Shown: positions 24,871 through 35,457 of the stretch, in pieces
How positions within the stretch are numbered: the first letter of the stretch is position 1
How the letters are laid out: every line of letters begins with the position of its first letter
Assembly: GCF_007845675.1 (NCBI RefSeq)
Contig: NZ_VOBR01000023.1
Coordinates: forward strand, 80,809-144,808
Length of the DNA stretch: 64,000 bases
Direction: 5' to 3'
Source: Lentzea tibetensis
Lineage (GTDB): Bacteria; Actinomycetota; Actinomycetes; Mycobacteriales; Pseudonocardiaceae
Made by a program: the position numbers and the translations under genes
The notes under the pieces: model-generated
The model's input: only the letters and a program-made list of their open reading frames with translations
Told to the model about the DNA's origin: nothing
The model's database searches: none

Positions 24871-25245
24871 GTGAAGGTCGCCAAGGATCTGGTGGCCGCC
24901 TCGGCGACACCGATGGTGCTCGGCATCCTGGCCGAGGAGGAGAGCTACGGCTACGCCATCCTCCGGCGCATCAACGAGATGTCGGGTGGCGAGTTGGACT
25001 GGACCGAAGGGCTGCTGTACCCGTTGCTGCACCGGCTGGAGCGACTCGGCCACGTCGAGTCGAGCTGGCAGTCGGTCGCGGGCGAGCGGCGGCGCAAGTA
25101 CTACCGCATCACCGACCAAGGTCTGGCTGAGCTGGCCGAGCAGCGCCGCCAGTGGGACACGGTCGTGGACGCGCTCAAGGAGATCTGGCTCGGCCTCGGC
25201 GAACGCAGGCCGATGATGGCGCTTCCACTGGAGGGCAGGGCATGA
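24871..25245 (+). CDS. PadR-family transcriptional regulator
   Basis: 124 aa, GTG start. It has a winged helix-turn-helix: TPMVLGILAEEESYGYAILR, then GELDWTEGLLYPLLHRLERL (recognition helix), then the wing VAGERRRKYYRITDQG, and a C-terminal dimerisation helix (LAELAEQRRQWDTVVDAL). PadR regulators usually repress a membrane or efflux gene next door. Its stop overlaps the start of the following membrane-protein gene (ATGA), so the two form a coupled pair, controlled by the palindrome upstream. Confidence 0.9.
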   Translation: MKVAKDLVAASATPMVLGILAEEESYGYAILRRINEMSGGELDWTEGLLYPLLHRLERLGHVESSWQSVAGERRRKYYRITDQGLAELAEQRRQWDTVVDALKEIWLGLGERRPMMALPLEGRA

Positions 25246-26606
25246 CGGCGCAGGAGGATCTGGAAGAGCAGTTCGCGCAGTGGCGCCAGTACGTGCAGCG
25301 GCGCCGGGAACTGGTGCCGGCCGACGCCGATGAGCTCGAAGACCACCTCCGCGGGTCCGTCGACGAGCTCGTCGCGGTCGGTCTGCGGCCGGACGAGGCG
25401 TTCCTGGTGGCCGTCAAGCGGATGGGCAGCCTCGACGAGCTGTCCCGCGAGTTCGCCCAGGAACATTCGGAACGGCTGTGGAAGCAGCTGGTGCTGACCG
25501 GTGGCACCGACACCCCGGCTGCGGACACGGGGTCGCGGCGGGACCTGTGGGCGATGGTCATCTGCGCGGCTGGTGCGGCGGTGTCGATCAAGCTGCCGGA
25601 GCTGTTCGGGATGAGCCTGGAGCGCGACGGTGCGTTCTACGGGCCGAACATCAGCCTGTTCGCGTTCCCCTGGCTGGCGGCCTTCCTGGCCTGGCGGCGT
25701 CAGCCCCAGCCCCGGCTGATCGCGATACTGGTGGGGCTGTTCGTACTCGGTGCCGTGGCGGCCAACGTCTACCCGCTGGCCGAGACGTCGCAATCGGTGG
25801 TGATCACCGCCATCCACCTGACCATCGCGCTGTGGATGGTGGTCGGTCTGTCCTATGTGGCCGATGAATGGCGCTCGTCCCGGCGGCGCATGGACTTCAT
25901 CCGCTTCACCGGCGAGTGCTTCATCTACTTCGTGCTCATCGCACTCGGCGGCGGTGTGCTCATCGCGTTCACGTTCGGCACCTTCAACGCCATCGGGATC
26001 AACCCGGAGGTGTTCGCCACGCAGTGGCTCATGCCCTGCGGTGGCGTGGCGGCGATCGTCGTGGCCGGATGGCTCGTCGAGGCGAAGCAGAGCGTGGTCG
26101 AGAACATCGCCCCGGTGCTCACCCGGCTGTTCACCCCGCTCTTCACGGCGGTCCTGCTGGGCTTCCTCATCGCGTTCGGCCTGACCAGCGGCGCCATCGA
26201 CGTCGAGCGCGAGGCGCTGATCCTGTTCGACCTCCTGCTGGTCGTGGTGCTGGGGTTGCTGCTCTACTCGCTCTCGGCCCGCGATCCGCTGGCCCCGCCC
26301 CGCCTGTTCGACAAGCTGCAGCTCGCACTCGTGGTCAGCGCGCTGGCCATCGACGTGCTGGTGCTGCTGCAGATCACCGGGCGCATCAGCGAGTACGGCA
26401 CCACGCCCAACAAGGCCGCCGCGCTCGGCGAGAACGTCATCCTGTTGGCCAACCTCGCCTGGTCGGCGTGGCTGCTGTTCAGGTTCGTCCGCCGGACCAC
26501 GCCGTTCGTGACGCTCGAGCGGTGGCAGACCGGCTACCTGCCCGTGTACGCCGCGTGGGCCTGGATCGTGGTCCTCGTCTTTCCCCCGTTGTTCAGCTAC
26601 TTCTGA
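25242..26606 (+). CDS. membrane protein with permease-prefix domain
   Basis: 454 aa, ATG at 25242 overlapping the padR stop. Residues 1-80 form the soluble permease-prefix domain (EEQFAQWRQYVQRRREL, ELEDHLRGSVDELVAVGL, FLVAVKRMGSLDELSREFA). The rest has about ten to twelve membrane segments, for example LWAMVICAAGAAVSIKL, LIAILVGLFVLGAVAANVY, LIALGGGVLIAFTFG and LLVVVLGLLLYSL, and resembles DUF4153-like proteins. PadR-permease-prefix pairs are common in actinomycetes and are thought to respond to membrane stress, but the transported substrate, if any, is unknown. Confidence 0.82.
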   Translation: MTAQEDLEEQFAQWRQYVQRRRELVPADADELEDHLRGSVDELVAVGLRPDEAFLVAVKRMGSLDELSREFAQEHSERLWKQLVLTGGTDTPAADTGSRRDLWAMVICAAGAAVSIKLPELFGMSLERDGAFYGPNISLFAFPWLAAFLAWRRQPQPRLIAILVGLFVLGAVAANVYPLAETSQSVVITAIHLTIALWMVVGLSYVADEWRSSRRRMDFIRFTGECFIYFVLIALGGGVLIAFTFGTFNAIGINPEVFATQWLMPCGGVAAIVVAGWLVEAKQSVVENIAPVLTRLFTPLFTAVLLGFLIAFGLTSGAIDVEREALILFDLLLVVVLGLLLYSLSARDPLAPPRLFDKLQLALVVSALAIDVLVLLQITGRISEYGTTPNKAAALGENVILLANLAWSAWLLFRFVRRTTPFVTLERWQTGYLPVYAAWAWIVVLVFPPLFSYF

Positions 26607-26629
26607 CGAGTCCCTTTGCGCGACATGCG

Positions 26630-26666
26630 AATCGCCCACCGGCCTGAAGAGGCTCGGTGGGCGATT
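26630..26666 (+). terminator. hairpin terminator after the PadR operon
   Basis: A 12-bp stem (AATCGCCCACCG with CGGTGGGCGATT) and a 13-nt loop, followed by TCAATTCTGTT, lies 23 nt past the membrane-protein stop codon. Confidence 0.75.
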
Positions 26667-26706
26667 TCAATTCTGTTCCACTGTGGACAGTGGCGTGGCT
26701 GGGGGC

Positions 26707-26862
26707 CTAGTGCGTGACTCGCCGGCCCGCCAGGTTGATCACCGCGGAGAGGGCGCGCCACAGGCCGGCCCAGATGCGCCAGGACACGTGTGACACGTCC
26801 CGGCGCGGGCGTGGCTGCGGTTCGCGAACCACGGCGGTGGTCTTCTTGACGTTCTTCGTCAT
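26707..26862 (-). CDS. small basic protein, possibly membrane-associated
   Basis: 51 aa from an ATG at 26862 with GGAGG 9 nt upstream. The N-terminus is basic and polar (MTKNVKKTTAVVREPQPRPR), followed by a hydrophobic/amphipathic segment VSWRIWAGLWRALSAVINLA. Coding-like third positions and the strong ribosome site support it. No family recognised. The 234 nt on the other side, to the HTH-like gene, hold nothing else that I recognise. Confidence 0.5.
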   Translation of the reverse strand: MTKNVKKTTAVVREPQPRPRRDVSHVSWRIWAGLWRALSAVINLAGRRVTH

Positions 26863-27096
26863 GCTGTCGTACCTCCGTGCGGGGCTCGTGGGCTCGGGCG
26901 TGGCCGAGCGTCCGACGCGAACCCTCCTGGGCGAGGTTGCGGTGCCACTTTCGCACGTGGCGAACCGAAGTGCGAGCACCGCAGGTCAGCTCCGGTCTAG
27001 TCCATTCGCCCGCCACCGCGGCTCGAACGTCAGCTGCAACGACCTCACCGCGCGCATCAGGAGCGTCATCGGTTCCTGATCCGCGGCCGCGGGTGC

Positions 27097-27960
27097 ATGA
27101 TCGGAGGCGTGACCGGGCCGTTCCACGTCGTGCTGCGCGAGGCGATCCAGCAGCGAGGCCTGCCGCTCGACCGGTTGCGCTCTCGGTTGGCGCAGCGGGG
27201 AATCCGGGTGGGCCTCGCGACGCTGAGCGACTGGCAGCACGGCAACAGCAGGCCGCAGCGCCCCAACTCGATGCGCGCGGTCGACGCGCTCGAGGAGATA
27301 CTCGGACTGCCGCACGGGACGTTGACCGGCCTGCTCGCGCCGGGCGGCATCCCGCGGCACGGTGTCGACGAGCACAGCGGACCGCTCGGTGAGCTGCTCG
27401 GCTCGTTGCCGCGCGGCCACGCGTGGGACCTGGAGACGATCACCACCGAGACCACCTACGCCATCGGGCCGGACCGGCGCAGGTCGGGGATGAGCATCCG
27501 CAAGCTGGTGCGGGCTCGTCGCGACGGCGTCGACCGTGCGCGGGTGTGCTACTTCGGTGCGTCCGAAGGTGTGATCGGCGACGCGGACGTGCGGCCGGTG
27601 CGCAACTGCGGTCTCGGCGAGGTGCGCAGGCACGCCGGTGGCAACGTGCTCGTCGCCGAGGTGCTGTTCGGCCAGTCGCTGCGCACGGGGGAGACGTGGC
27701 TGTTCGAGTACGCGGTGGACCAGAGCGAGACGACCACGGACGTCGCGCACGCCATCCGCCAGCCGGAGGGCAACTGGGTGCTGGAGGTGCGGTTCCACCC
27801 GGACGCACTGCCCGCCGTCGTGCACGGCTACTACCGGGCCGACCTGTACGGCGACCGGCAACGGGTCAGCGAGCTGCCGCTCACCAACCACCACTCCGTG
27901 CTGCTGACGTCCGCGGGGATGTCCGCCGGGGTGGTCGGGATCAACTGGCGGTGGCTGTGA
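27097..27960 (+). CDS. HTH-like DNA-binding protein of unknown regulon
   Basis: 287 aa from the ATG at 27097; a GTG at 27109 is an alternative. Residues about 8-75 resemble an XRE-type fold: FHVVLREAIQQRGLPLDRL, IRVGLATLSDWQHGNSRPQR and MRAVDALEEILGL. The C-terminal ~190 residues are beta-rich (NVLVAEVLFGQSLRTGETW, NWVLEVRFHPDALPAVVHGY) and have no recognised domain. It may sense a ligand. It precedes the MFS exporter gene by 109 nt on the same strand and could control it; I see no operator that proves this. Confidence 0.6.
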   Translation: MIGGVTGPFHVVLREAIQQRGLPLDRLRSRLAQRGIRVGLATLSDWQHGNSRPQRPNSMRAVDALEEILGLPHGTLTGLLAPGGIPRHGVDEHSGPLGELLGSLPRGHAWDLETITTETTYAIGPDRRRSGMSIRKLVRARRDGVDRARVCYFGASEGVIGDADVRPVRNCGLGEVRRHAGGNVLVAEVLFGQSLRTGETWLFEYAVDQSETTTDVAHAIRQPEGNWVLEVRFHPDALPAVVHGYYRADLYGDRQRVSELPLTNHHSVLLTSAGMSAGVVGINWRWL

Positions 27961-28069
27961 GCATCGGCACGTACAGCCCCGCCGGACAGCGCACGTAGAA
28001 TCGTTTCAGTTGCTAACCATTCGGGTCCTGGTCACTGCCGACGCTGGACGTGTGATCAGGGGTACCTCC

Positions 28070-29254
28070 ATGACGACTTTCGCCGCGCCCGTCGCGACCG
28101 CCCGGTCCAGCACACCGGCCATGCTCGCGCTGGGACTGGGCGGGTTCGCGATCGGCACGACCGAGTTCGCGACCATGGGCCTGCTCCCGCAGATCGCGAC
28201 CACGTTCGGCATCTCCATCCCGGCCGCGGGCCACGCGATCAGCCTCTACGCGCTCGGTGTCGTCGTCGGTGCGCCGCTGATCGCGGGCCTCGCCGCGAAG
28301 CTGCCGCGCAAGGGCCTGCTGATCGGCCTGACCATCGCGCTGGCGCTGGGCAACGGACTGTCCGCGATCGCGCCGAACCCGACGTTGCTGGTGATCGCCC
28401 GGTTCCTCGCGGGACTGCCGCACGGCGCGTACTTCGGCATCGCCGCCGTGGTCGCCACGACCCTGGTGCCACCGGAGCGGCGCGGCACCGCCGTCGCCCG
28501 GATCATGGTCGGGCTGACCGTCGCGAACCTGGTCGGTGTGCCGGTGGTGACGGCCGCCGGGCAGCAGATCGGGTGGCGCGTCGCCTACCTCGCGGTCGCC
28601 TTCATCGCACTCGTCACGACGCTCGCGCTGGCCAGGTGGCTGCCGCACGCGCCTGCCCCGCTGGACGCGAGCGTCGCCGCCGAGCTGCGTGCGTTCCGCC
28701 GCCCGCAGGTGTGGTTCGCCCTGTTCACCGGCATGATCGGCTTCGGTGGCATGTTCGCCGTCTACTCCTATGTCTCGCCGATCACGACCGAGGTCGCCGG
28801 GCTGCCCAGCTCGGCCGTGCCGTGGATGCTCGCCGTGTTCGGCCTGGGCATGACGATCGGCGCGATGGTCGGTGGCCGTTTCGTCGACCGGTCCGTGATG
28901 GGCACCGTGTTCGGGATGCTGATCGCGGTCACCGCCGTGCTGACGCTGCTCGGACTGACCGGTACCTCGGCCGTGGCGGCGTTCGCGCTGCTGTTCCTGC
29001 TGGGGTTCGTGGCGCAGATCCTCGCCTCCGCCCTGCAGGTGCGGCTGATGGACGCCTCACCGGACGCGCCTTCGCTGGCCTCGTCGTCGAACCACTCGGC
29101 GCTCAACGTCGCCAACGGCGCGGGTGCGTGGCTCGGCGGTCTGGCCATCGCCGCCGGGTGGGGTTACCTGTCCACCGCGTGGGTCGGCGTGGTGCTCAGC
29201 CTGGCCGGGCTCGCGATCGCCGTGGTGTCCGTGGTCGTCGGGCGCCGTCGCTGA
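28070..29254 (+). CDS. MFS exporter (AraJ/Cml-like)
   Basis: 394 aa. The ATG at 28070 (MTTFAAPVA) is preferred to upstream in-frame starts. Twelve membrane segments are visible. LGLGGFAIGTTEFATMGLLP in helix 1 is the signature of the arabinose-efflux/chloramphenicol-efflux DHA1 group, and ARFLAGLPHGAYFGIAAV follows in helix 4. The members export drugs or sugars using the proton gradient. It shares a bidirectional terminator with the convergent katG operon. The regulator may be the upstream HTH-like protein. Confidence 0.85.
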   Translation: MTTFAAPVATARSSTPAMLALGLGGFAIGTTEFATMGLLPQIATTFGISIPAAGHAISLYALGVVVGAPLIAGLAAKLPRKGLLIGLTIALALGNGLSAIAPNPTLLVIARFLAGLPHGAYFGIAAVVATTLVPPERRGTAVARIMVGLTVANLVGVPVVTAAGQQIGWRVAYLAVAFIALVTTLALARWLPHAPAPLDASVAAELRAFRRPQVWFALFTGMIGFGGMFAVYSYVSPITTEVAGLPSSAVPWMLAVFGLGMTIGAMVGGRFVDRSVMGTVFGMLIAVTAVLTLLGLTGTSAVAAFALLFLLGFVAQILASALQVRLMDASPDAPSLASSSNHSALNVANGAGAWLGGLAIAAGWGYLSTAWVGVVLSLAGLAIAVVSVVVGRRR

Positions 29255-29267
29255 CGGACGAACGCGA

Positions 29268-29301
29268 ACATCCCCGGCACCGTCACCGGTGCCGGGGATG
29301 T
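29268..29301. terminator. bidirectional hairpin terminator
   Basis: A 15-bp perfect stem (ACATCCCCGGCACCG and its complement) with a 4-nt loop lies between the MFS and katG stop codons. Confidence 0.85.
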
Positions 29302-29318
29302 TGGTCTGGCTCAGCGCA

Positions 29319-31986
<2,668 letters not shown>

Positions 31987-32000
31987 GAGAGCAAGTCTGG

Positions 32001-32023
32001 CTCATTTTCTGGAATCAATCAAG
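32001..32023 (-). promoter_or_regulatory. FurA box / furA promoter
   Basis: On the minus strand CTTGATTGATTCCAGAAAA, continuing TGAG, closely resembles the mycobacterial furA operator as I recall it (CTTGACTGATTCCAGAAAA). Its TTGATT can serve as a -35. CAGACT 17 nt further is a weak -10, and the GTG start follows 7 nt after that. Confidence 0.7.
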
Positions 32024-32117
32024 TTACTGAGCCGTTGTGTAGTCGATCGACTACACGCGGCGCCTCAATTGGCCCGGTCGGCCCGCACCCGGTGGACCTC
32101 GGGTGGCCTTGAGCTTG

Positions 32118-32137
32118 ACTTCGACTTAAGTGGAGGT
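32118..32137 (+). promoter_or_regulatory. MerR/SoxR-like operator
   Basis: ACTTCGACTTAAGTGGAGGT is a 20-bp dyad in which 8 of 10 position pairs match, centred on TTAA. It is preceded by a TTGACT -35, and TTGCAC follows at a long spacing. This is the layout of MerR-family promoters, especially SoxR boxes (CCTCAAG-type arms). It lies about 20-35 nt upstream of the PPOX gene start. Confidence 0.55.
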
Positions 32138-32173
32138 TGCACCCTGGAGGCAGACTCGATGAAGGGGTGCGAC

Positions 32174-32554
32174 ATGGCGTTCACCGATGCCGAACTCGAC
32201 TACCTGGCCGGTCAGCGGCTCGGCAGGCTGGCTACCGCTCAGCCGGACGGAACGCTCCAGGTCAACCCGGTCGGGTTCACGTACAACACGACGACCGAGA
32301 CGATCGACATCGGCGGCTACAACATGGCCGCCAGCCGGAAGTTCCGCAACCTGGCGGCCAACACCCGCGTGGCGTTCGTGGTCGACGACATCGCCTCGGT
32401 CAAGCCGTGGCGCGTCCGGTGCGTGGAGATCCGCGGGACCGCTGAGGCGATCACCGCGCCGTCCGACTCGGCGTCGACGATCGACGGCGCGATCATCCGG
32501 ATCCACCCCGATCGGGTGATCAGCTTCGGCCTGGAGGCCCGCTCCTCTGCGTGA
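32174..32554 (+). CDS. PPOX-class (pyridoxamine-oxidase-fold, F420/FMN) oxidoreductase
   Basis: 126 aa from the ATG at 32174 (MAFTDAELDYLAGQRLGRLA), which follows GAAGGGG; an ATG at 32159 with GGAGG is an alternative. QPDGTLQVNPVGFTYN, SRKFRNLAANTRVAFVVDD and VKPWRVRCVEIRGTAEAI are the split-barrel strands of the PPOX class F420-dependent family. It probably reduces a quinone or similar electrophile with F420H2 or a flavin. The MerR/SoxR-like box upstream suggests induction by redox-active compounds, in keeping with the neighbouring furA-katG. Confidence 0.83.
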   Translation: MAFTDAELDYLAGQRLGRLATAQPDGTLQVNPVGFTYNTTTETIDIGGYNMAASRKFRNLAANTRVAFVVDDIASVKPWRVRCVEIRGTAEAITAPSDSASTIDGAIIRIHPDRVISFGLEARSSA

Positions 32555-32574
32555 CGAACTCCGGTTGCGCTGGG

Positions 32575-32736
32575 TTATCGGCTGCAGATGCAGCCCCGCG
32601 TCACTCCCGCGGCCGTGCTGGCGGTGCAGTACCGCACGCCGAGCGCGTCGTGCTCGTTCCACGGGTGCGGGCAGGAGGCGCAGAGGACCTGTTCCTCGGC
32701 TTCGACTTCGACGGACAGCGACTCAGACGTGTGCAT
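32575..32736 (-). CDS. RGCVC-family small cysteine-rich protein
   Basis: 53 aa from an ATG at 32736 with GGAG 8 nt upstream. After an acidic start (MHTSESLSVEVEAEE) come CASCPHPWNEHDALG, RYC and the terminal RGCIC, giving five Cys and two or three His in the pattern of the actinobacterial RGCVC family. A zinc or iron-sulphur site is plausible. It overlaps the carboxyethylornithine-synthase-like gene by 14 nt and is the last gene of a five-gene operon. Function unknown. Confidence 0.75.
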   Translation of the reverse strand: MHTSESLSVEVEAEEQVLCASCPHPWNEHDALGVRYCTASTAAGVTRGCICSR

Positions 32737-33859
32737 GGGGGTACTCCGGTGAGCGGTGTTGGAACGAGAGGATGCGCGGGTTCTGGACCGTGCCGCCGCG
32801 GATCTCGATGGCACGCCGGATGATCTCGCTGGTGTCCCACGCGCCGGTGAGCACCGGGCGCAGGTGCGGGAGCAGGGCTTCGCTGATCTCCCAGGTCGCC
32901 GAGTTCCACAGGTAGGACGGGCTGTGGTCGACCCCGTAGTACAGAACGTGGTCGCCCACCACGAACGTCGGTTCGGTGAACGTGGTGGGCCGTGCCCACT
33001 CGAAGCCCATACCGGTGTCGCAGGAGACGTCGACGACGAGCGTTCCCGAGGCCAATGTGGACAGATCGTCGTCGATGAGGAACGTCAGCGGCGCGTCGGT
33101 GTCCTGCAGCACGCAGTTGACGATGACGTCGTGCTCGGCGAGGAACTCGGCGAGTGGGACGCGACCGTCCTCTGTGAACGCTTGACTGCGCCGCGGGTCG
33201 CCGTCGTCGTGGGTGAAGTGGACCATCCGCGCGGAGTGGATCGGCGAGCCGACCGCGGTGACGCCGCGGTTGGTGAGGATGTTGACCTCGTGCACGCCGT
33301 GCGCGTTGAGCGCCGTCACGGCACCTCGTGCGGTCGCGCCGAAGCCGATCACCGCGGCGCGCAGCCGCCGGCCGTAGTCGCCGGTGGATCCGCTGAGCTG
33401 CAAGGCGTGCAGCACCGAGCAGTAGCCGGCGAGCTCGTTGTTCTTGTGGAACACGTGCAGGCCGAACGAGCCGTCGGTGGTCCAGTGGTTCATCGCCTCG
33501 AACGCGATGAGGGTCAGCCGCTGTTCGATCGCCAGCTGGGTGACCTTCTCGTCCTGGACGCAGTGCGGCCAGCCCCACAGCACCTGACCCTCGCGCAGCT
33601 CCGCGACGTCCTCGGCCAGCGGCTTGGGCAGCAGGATGACGTCGCACTCGGCGATGAGCTCCGCACGCGAGCGCAACCCCGCGACGAGCGTCGCGAGGTG
33701 CTGGTCGGAGACGCCGAAGCGCTCCCCGTAACCGCGCTCGAGGTAGATGCGCGCACGGAGGTCCGCGTCGATCCGGTCGAGGTGCAGGGGGTGGATCGGC
33801 AGCCGGAGCTCGTTCTCCTTCCGCGACCGTCCGATGACTCCGAGGCTGAGCTGGTCCAC
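32723..33859 (-). CDS. N5-(carboxyethyl)ornithine synthase / alanine-dehydrogenase-like enzyme
   Basis: 378 aa from a GTG at 33859 preceded by GAAGGACGAAC; longer frames upstream read through the transglutaminase gene. The N-terminal half is an AlaDH/PNT domain: LGVIGRSRKENELRLPIHP, then CDVILLPKPLAEDV and VLWGWPHCVQDEKVTQLA. The second half is a Rossmann fold (LRAAVIGFGATARGAVTAL) with VIVNCVLQDTD and LVVDVSCDTGMGFEWARP. These enzymes reduce an imine or oxo acid with NAD(P)H; the namesake joins pyruvate and ornithine. The substrate here is a guess. It is the fourth gene of the operon, 20 nt after the transglutaminase gene. Confidence 0.78.
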   Translation of the reverse strand: MDQLSLGVIGRSRKENELRLPIHPLHLDRIDADLRARIYLERGYGERFGVSDQHLATLVAGLRSRAELIAECDVILLPKPLAEDVAELREGQVLWGWPHCVQDEKVTQLAIEQRLTLIAFEAMNHWTTDGSFGLHVFHKNNELAGYCSVLHALQLSGSTGDYGRRLRAAVIGFGATARGAVTALNAHGVHEVNILTNRGVTAVGSPIHSARMVHFTHDDGDPRRSQAFTEDGRVPLAEFLAEHDVIVNCVLQDTDAPLTFLIDDDLSTLASGTLVVDVSCDTGMGFEWARPTTFTEPTFVVGDHVLYYGVDHSPSYLWNSATWEISEALLPHLRPVLTGAWDTSEIIRRAIEIRGGTVQNPRILSFQHRSPEYPHAHV

Positions 33860-33879
33860 GTTCGTCCTTCGGTTCGGGG

Positions 33880-34707
33880 TCAACGCCACTGGGGCGCGAA
33901 GTCCTCTTCGGCGTGCACGACCATCGACTCCAGCCGCGGGCCGCCGTAGGTGGTCGCCATCGCGACGTCGGCGGCGTCCCGGCCGCGGCCGATGACGACG
34001 CGACCCTTGCGCGGTGTGTTGTTGCGCGGGTCGAAGGTCCACCAGCGGTCACCCAGCCAGACCTCCATCCACGCGGCGAAGTCCATCGGCGCGCCGTCGG
34101 GTGGCACGTCGAGGTCCGGCAGGTAGCCGAAGACGTAGCGGGCGGGGATGTTGAGCGCGCGGCAGAACGAGATCGCCAGGTGCGCGAAGTCGCGGCACAC
34201 CCCGATGCCCGACGCGTTGACGTCGGCCGAGGTGGACAGCGCGGTGGAGCCGCCGTAGCTGAACCTCAGGTAGTCGTGCACGTACTGGCAGATGTGCTGC
34301 ACGCGGCGGTAACCGGGCGGGTGTGAGCCGAACCGCGACCACGCCTCGTCGCCGAGCACGTCGGACAGGCAGTAGCGGCTGGCCAGCGTGTAGAGCAGCA
34401 CGTCGTCCGGGAGGTCGGCGGGCACGATCTCGGGTGCCTCGTCATCGACGTCCTCGGCGCGGTCGGGCACGTCGGCCATGGCGCTGTAGTGCATTGTGGA
34501 CGGACCGGCCGGCAGCACCACGCGCGTGCACGGGTTGCCGTACAGGTCGAGGTAGTGCCGCATGGGCACGTCCGGCTCGAACACCAGCCGTTCACACGTC
34601 ATCTCCAGGTGCTGGCCCTCGACGGGCCGCACCTGGAACACCGTCGCCGTCGGTACCTCCGCCAGGTAGGTGAAGGAGCAGCCGATGCGCAGCAGGCGTG
34701 TGGTCAA
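33880..34707 (-). CDS. transglutaminase-like protein, putative catalytic His replaced
   Basis: 275 aa from a TTG at 34707 whose bases overlap the preceding stop (TTGA), with GGAGCAGG upstream. It is a bacterial transglutaminase-like protein: N-terminal beta domain (RIGCSFTYLAEVPTATVFQV), then ICQYVHDYLRFSYGGSTA, then the nucleophile segment GIGVCRDFAHLAISFCRALN and the FGYLPDLD turn. In place of the usual DFHAW motif it reads MDFAAWMEVWLG, with Ala at the expected catalytic His. WWTFDPRNNTPRKGRV holds the Asp. It may therefore act as a binding protein, or use another residue. It is the third gene of the operon. Confidence 0.8.
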   Translation of the reverse strand: MTTRLLRIGCSFTYLAEVPTATVFQVRPVEGQHLEMTCERLVFEPDVPMRHYLDLYGNPCTRVVLPAGPSTMHYSAMADVPDRAEDVDDEAPEIVPADLPDDVLLYTLASRYCLSDVLGDEAWSRFGSHPPGYRRVQHICQYVHDYLRFSYGGSTALSTSADVNASGIGVCRDFAHLAISFCRALNIPARYVFGYLPDLDVPPDGAPMDFAAWMEVWLGDRWWTFDPRNNTPRKGRVVIGRGRDAADVAMATTYGGPRLESMVVHAEEDFAPQWR

Positions 34708-34859
34708 CGCACCTGCTCCGGAATGTGGTCCAGCGAGCCCAGCACGTGCACGGCGAGCGCCCGCGCTTCCTTCTTGCCGAGCCCGGAGTGCGCGGTCACC
34801 GCTTCCTGGACCAGCTTGAGCCTGCGCTCGTACGAGGACACATAGGTCGATGTCGTCAT
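34704..34859 (-). CDS. DUF6307-family small protein
   Basis: 51 aa from an ATG at 34859. It reads MTTSTYVSSYERRLKLVQEA, then helices SGLGKKEARALAVHVLGSL and a DHIPEQVR end, matching the short helical actinobacterial family DUF6307. It has 5 nt upstream spacing from the DUF5994 gene and its stop overlaps the TTG start of the transglutaminase gene, so it is translationally coupled. Function unknown. Confidence 0.8.
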   Translation of the reverse strand: MTTSTYVSSYERRLKLVQEAVTAHSGLGKKEARALAVHVLGSLDHIPEQVR

Positions 34860-34864
34860 GAGAT

Positions 34865-35344
34865 TTACCTGCCCTGTTCGGGGATTCGGCCATCAGCGGT
34901 GAGCAGGTCGTCAATGGTCTCGGTGTTGTCGCGGCCCGAGGCGCGCATCATGGTCTGGTGTGCGGCCGACGGATCGGTGTCCGACGGCACGACGAGCAGC
35001 GTGAGGCGATGTCTGTTGCCTGCCACCAGGTCCACGGTGTGCGCGGGCCGTGAGATGAACCCGTCGAGCCGGGTCTGGCGGCCGTCGTCGGCCATGCGGC
35101 GGGGTGCGGAGTTCCACTCGGTGAGGTTGTAGCTCACCCGCATGACGTCCCCCAGCCGAACTGCCAGCACCGCTAGCAACGCGGGCAGCTCGGCAACGAG
35201 GTCCCGTGAACGTGGCCACCAGGCGCCATCAACATGCCCCGTGGTGGGCGCCTTCGGTCGCAGCCGCAATCGCAGCGAGTGCCGAGGCTGCTCGTTGGCC
35301 GTACTGGCCAGAGGGGCGATGGGAACGTTGGGGGCCGACGTCAT
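34865..35344 (-). CDS. DUF5994-family protein
   Basis: 159 aa from an ATG at 35344 with GGGAG 8 nt upstream; an ATG at 35419 would add 25 residues. The core RLRLRPKAPTTGHVDGAWWP, then RDLVAELPALLAVLAVRLG, VSYNLTEWNSAPRR and TVDLVAGNRHRLTLLVVPSD is characteristic of DUF5994. There is no signal or membrane segment. It is the first gene of a compact five-gene operon (DUF5994, DUF6307, transglutaminase-like, carboxyethylornithine-synthase-like, RGCVC). The role is unknown. Confidence 0.82.
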   Translation of the reverse strand: MTSAPNVPIAPLASTANEQPRHSLRLRLRPKAPTTGHVDGAWWPRSRDLVAELPALLAVLAVRLGDVMRVSYNLTEWNSAPRRMADDGRQTRLDGFISRPAHTVDLVAGNRHRLTLLVVPSDTDPSAAHQTMMRASGRDNTETIDDLLTADGRIPEQGR

Positions 35345-35457
35345 GTCGGGACTCCCGTCCCCGGCCGGAGAAAAGGCCGGTTTAGGTTTGCCGAGTACGA
35401 AACAAGCGGGACCGCTCATTTGCGAGATGTTCTCGACAACCCGAACCCTACACGCAT

